DNA of 64,000 bases from Spirochaetales bacterium (GTDB taxonomy: Bacteria; Spirochaetota; Spirochaetia; SZUA-6): assembly GCA_027021365.1 (NCBI GenBank), contig JALUUM010000045.1, forward strand, positions 17,113 to 81,112, read 5' to 3'. Below are positions 62,255 through 64,000 of the stretch, piece by piece. The notes under the pieces were generated by a model, which did no database searches, was not told the origin of the DNA, and saw nothing but the letters and a program-made list of their open reading frames with translations. The position numbers were made by a program, and so were the translations under genes. Position 1 is the stretch's first letter, and each line of letters begins with the position of its first letter.

Positions 62255-62586
62255 TGAACCCCAAATTTAAACTTATAGAGATTATATTAGGCCCTCTTAT
62301 GAGATTTGTAGAAAGTAAAAATATCACCATTTTTGTTATAGGAATTATAATATATATACCAATAATAATCTGGGATTTAAAAAAGCGTAAAAAAGTAAAA
62401 TTAACTACAACGTGGAGGATTCGTGAGATAATTTTATTTATGACTTTTCTAATAGGTATAATTTATGCAATATATGATCAAATCAGGATATTGCGAAATC
62501 TTAGATGGCATCTACGGTATCTTGAACTGAATCTGATGAAGCTGTGTAATTATCACCTGGCTCTCTCTTGCTGGAATAACTTATAA
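62251..62586 (+). CDS. Small membrane protein, possible immunity-type, C-terminus degraded
   Basis: 111 residues overlapping the Rhs remnant's stop (ATGA). Two hydrophobic helices (about 24-42 and 60-78) with a basic loop between them (KKRKKVK). The last 30 residues look random. An immunity protein to a membrane-acting tip would be placed here, but nothing proves it. Confidence 0.4.
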   Translation: MMNPKFKLIEIILGPLMRFVESKNITIFVIGIIIYIPIIIWDLKKRKKVKLTTTWRIREIILFMTFLIGIIYAIYDQIRILRNLRWHLRYLELNLMKLCNYHLALSCWNNL

Positions 62587-62669
62587 CTCCTCTGTGGTTA
62601 ACTAAGATAAAAATTAAGTGGTAGCTGTATCAGAAAACATTCGGTTTTAGAAATACAATCCCAATGGCC

Positions 62670-62700
62670 CCCATGCTGGGACAGGACGTCCCAGCATGGG
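62670..62700. repeat. Long perfect palindrome
   Basis: CCCATGCTGGGAC (62670-62682), loop AGGAC, GTCCCAGCATGGG (62688-62700): a 13-bp perfect stem. A second, shorter one follows: TTCTGCC (62715-62721) and GGCAGAA (62728-62734). No T-run on the plus strand. They may be a REP-like element or part of a mobile element. Confidence 0.7.
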
Positions 62701-63122
62701 TTCTCTTACTCCTCTTCTGCCCTCCATGGCAGAACAGGCTTTGTGTGAAGTAGTGTTTTTGGTTTTCTTTTTGCAGTGGAGCACTACAATAGTCCAGTTA
62801 CTATTATTTGCATTGTATCCGGAGAAATAGGAATATTTCCAGTAGATGTCAATAAAGAAGTAGCTAATTATTTGATTCGGGAAATACCTATTTTAATACT
62901 TTTGAACTATTATGCCGAATTCCAGACTTTTTGGGAGACTCTTTCTGTAACTAATCTCTTTCATAGTAGATAGTTAGGTAGTAGTACATCTAATGGAACG
63001 TGTCTTGGCGGGAAATAGCTTTAGTTATTGCTAAAAGATTAAGCAGCAAGAAAAGCCGGAATTTCAATTTTATGGGTATAACAATAAGTTCGAAGTTCGT
63101 CCAATAGGGGGAACGCAGTCGG

Positions 63123-63161
63123 ACAGGTAGTAGAGAGACCCTCTGCTGCCTGTTTTTTTTT
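63123..63161 (+). terminator. Strong intrinsic terminator
   Basis: ACAGGTAGTAGAG (63123-63135) pairs with CTCTGCTGCCTGT (63141-63153) over 13 positions with two G-U pairs, a 5-base loop and a nine-T run (63153-63161). No intact gene lies directly upstream; it probably ended a gene now lost. Confidence 0.85.
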
Positions 63162-63362
63162 GTTCAGGGATGTGTTTGGGGAAGCTATTGCCGTGGAAGC
63201 GGATAAATTCCTTCGGGTTTCTCCTGCTAACTACCGAGTAATATTAAGATAGTAGTTCCTTAGAGGAGCCTTTATAAAATTGATGGTATCCCGCTCCACC
63301 GGTGATATTTCGATATATAAAGGCGTCTACTGTTAGGTTAGTTTGGTAGATAATGATTATTA

Positions 63363-63620
63363 TTAACTGGCTTTCTTACCTGAAGGAACGGAATGTTTTA
63401 TACCAAGTAAACCGTCTATTGATAAATCTTCATCTATCATAGGCTAGTGGAGACCATATCCTGAGGGAGAAATCTCATAATTCTTCCTTTGCTCTTTGGA
63501 TGCATTCAATAGTTTTGTAGAGTACTTTTCCAATTCAAATTGATGTGTTTTTCCATCAATCTTTAGAATTAAAATATTTCCCTCAAAATCTACACTTTCA
63601 ATAGTATGGTATTTATTCAT
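63363..63620 (-). pseudogene. DUF2442 protein with a nonsense codon
   Basis: The frame from ATG 63620 reads KYHTIESVDFEGNILILKID and continues to SPSGYGLH, then TAG at 63446-63444, then PMIDEDLSIDGLLGI and a real stop at 63363. The family consensus at this place is GxHWPxIDEDLSI, so the conserved Trp codon TGG has become TAG. The remainder is still readable, so decay is recent. The start overlaps the end of the DUF4160 remnant (ATGAATAA). Confidence 0.8.
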
Positions 63621-63748
63621 CTTTCTTCTTCTGAAATTCATTCCATTCAGACACAATATAATCAAAGTGCTGATATATTATTTTCTTTACTTCCCGTTAA
63701 TTCCTTGAAGAATAATCTCCAGCCAAGAATCATCAATATCGTTGGCAT
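63613..63748 (-). pseudogene. DUF4160 protein with internal deletion
   Basis: The start MPTILMILGWRLFF (ATG 63748) is a typical DUF4160 N-terminus. The usual C-terminus (KKIIYQHFDYIVSEWNEFQK) follows in another frame after only about 60 bases, so most of the middle is deleted. It precedes the DUF2442 gene, its standard partner; the pair is often listed as toxin-antitoxin-like. Confidence 0.7.
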
Positions 63749-63897
63749 GATTTCAATAATATCATATTTTTAAGATTATTGAGAGACATTGTTTAGGTTT
63801 TCCATATCATACTATCTATGGTAATATATCCCAATAAGTATTTTCTCTATAAGGAGATAATAGTTGGGTATGAGGAACTCCTATGGGGTGCGGGTTT

Positions 63898-63933
63898 GTG
63901 AAGACAGTGAGACCCTGTAGGTAAACCGGTAGT
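63898..63933 (+). repeat. Imperfect direct repeat, right copy
   Basis: Matches 59965-60000 at 31 of 36 positions. It lies 36 bases before the partial gene at 63969, which has a good ribosome-binding site, so this may be the leader of a repeated element. Confidence 0.6.
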
Positions 63934-63968
63934 AGAGTGAGGTTCGATAATAAAAACAGGAGGACCTC

Positions 63969-64000
63969 ATGGGAAAGAAACCAAAGAAAAGATCAGCAGA
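63969..64000 (+). CDS. 5' end of a gene running off the window
   Basis: ATG at 63969 with AGGAGG (63958-63963) five bases upstream; the visible ten residues are MGKKPKKRSA. The basic start is compatible with a transposase or other DNA-binding protein but too short to identify. Confidence 0.5.
   Translation, partial: MGKKPKKRSA

Larger units (their letters stand above)
62587..63362. other. Gene-poor part of the island
   Basis: 776 bases with two palindromic hairpins, one short frame (62776-62973, GTG start, 65 codons, no family) and a strong terminator at 63123. Fragments such as AIAVEADKFLRVSP around 63180-63240 read like degraded coding sequence but match nothing I know. Confidence 0.5.

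Noticed and set aside
62776..62973. 65-codon GTG frame in the island
   Set aside because: No ribosome-binding site and no family; listed only in the description of the gene-poor stretch.

Overview
The window looks like chromosomal DNA of a spirochaete-like bacterium. Both sugar-binding proteins have an Ala/Thr-Gly-Gly/Gln-Gln-Glu type sequence just after the signal peptide, there are several short-signal lipoproteins, ribosomal protein L28 is of the 62-residue four-cysteine type, and gene density and base composition are moderate. The phylum call is inference from sequence style, not from a marker tree. No rRNA, tRNA or CRISPR array was recognised.

Layout. 1-10.8 kb: end of a sugar ABC cluster with a NarL-type two-component pair, an MFS protein, a HAD phosphatase, a second sugar ABC operon (binding protein plus two permeases, no ATPase) and two secreted proteins. 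11-17.7 kb: a DUF4143 ATPase, a lipoprotein hydrolase, then the most striking locus: a sigma70-like promoter, a fluoride (crcB-type) riboswitch, a short reading frame that runs through an intrinsic terminator, and two tandem MutS-like ATPases. 17.7-20.2 kb: zinc/cadmium P-type ATPase and its SmtB/ArsR repressor with a palindromic operator. 20.3-29 kb: GH4 glycosidase, L28, ketopantoate reductase, uroporphyrinogen-decarboxylase-like protein, ribokinase, EamA transporter and a GAF kinase. 29-35.4 kb: FecR protein and a minus-strand cluster of macro domain, NFACT/RqcH-like, Memo, AMMECR1 and a degenerate-kinase-like membrane protein. 35.5-52.6 kb: Asp-box propeller, large hybrid kinase, transporters, GDPD, Mth938-like protein, MarR plus a paired ABC exporter, FolC, 2-hydroxyacid dehydrogenase and PhoH/PIN. 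52.8-59.9 kb: a four-gene molybdenum hydroxylase operon (FAD, 2Fe-2S and Mo subunits plus a YgfK-type flavoprotein).

From about 60.0 kb the DNA turns visibly AT-rich. It holds an Rhs C-terminal remnant, an L,D-transpeptidase remnant, candidate immunity-like genes and a decayed DUF4160/DUF2442 pair, and is bracketed by a 36-bp imperfect direct repeat (59965-60000 and 63898-63933). This looks like an acquired and decaying polymorphic-toxin island.

A second cross-cutting signal is promoter geometry. At least seven genes lack a clear Shine-Dalgarno but have a -10 box ending 6-11 bases before the start codon, with a -35-like box 16-17 bases further up, suggesting leaderless or nearly leaderless transcripts. 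Several start codons below were chosen on that basis.
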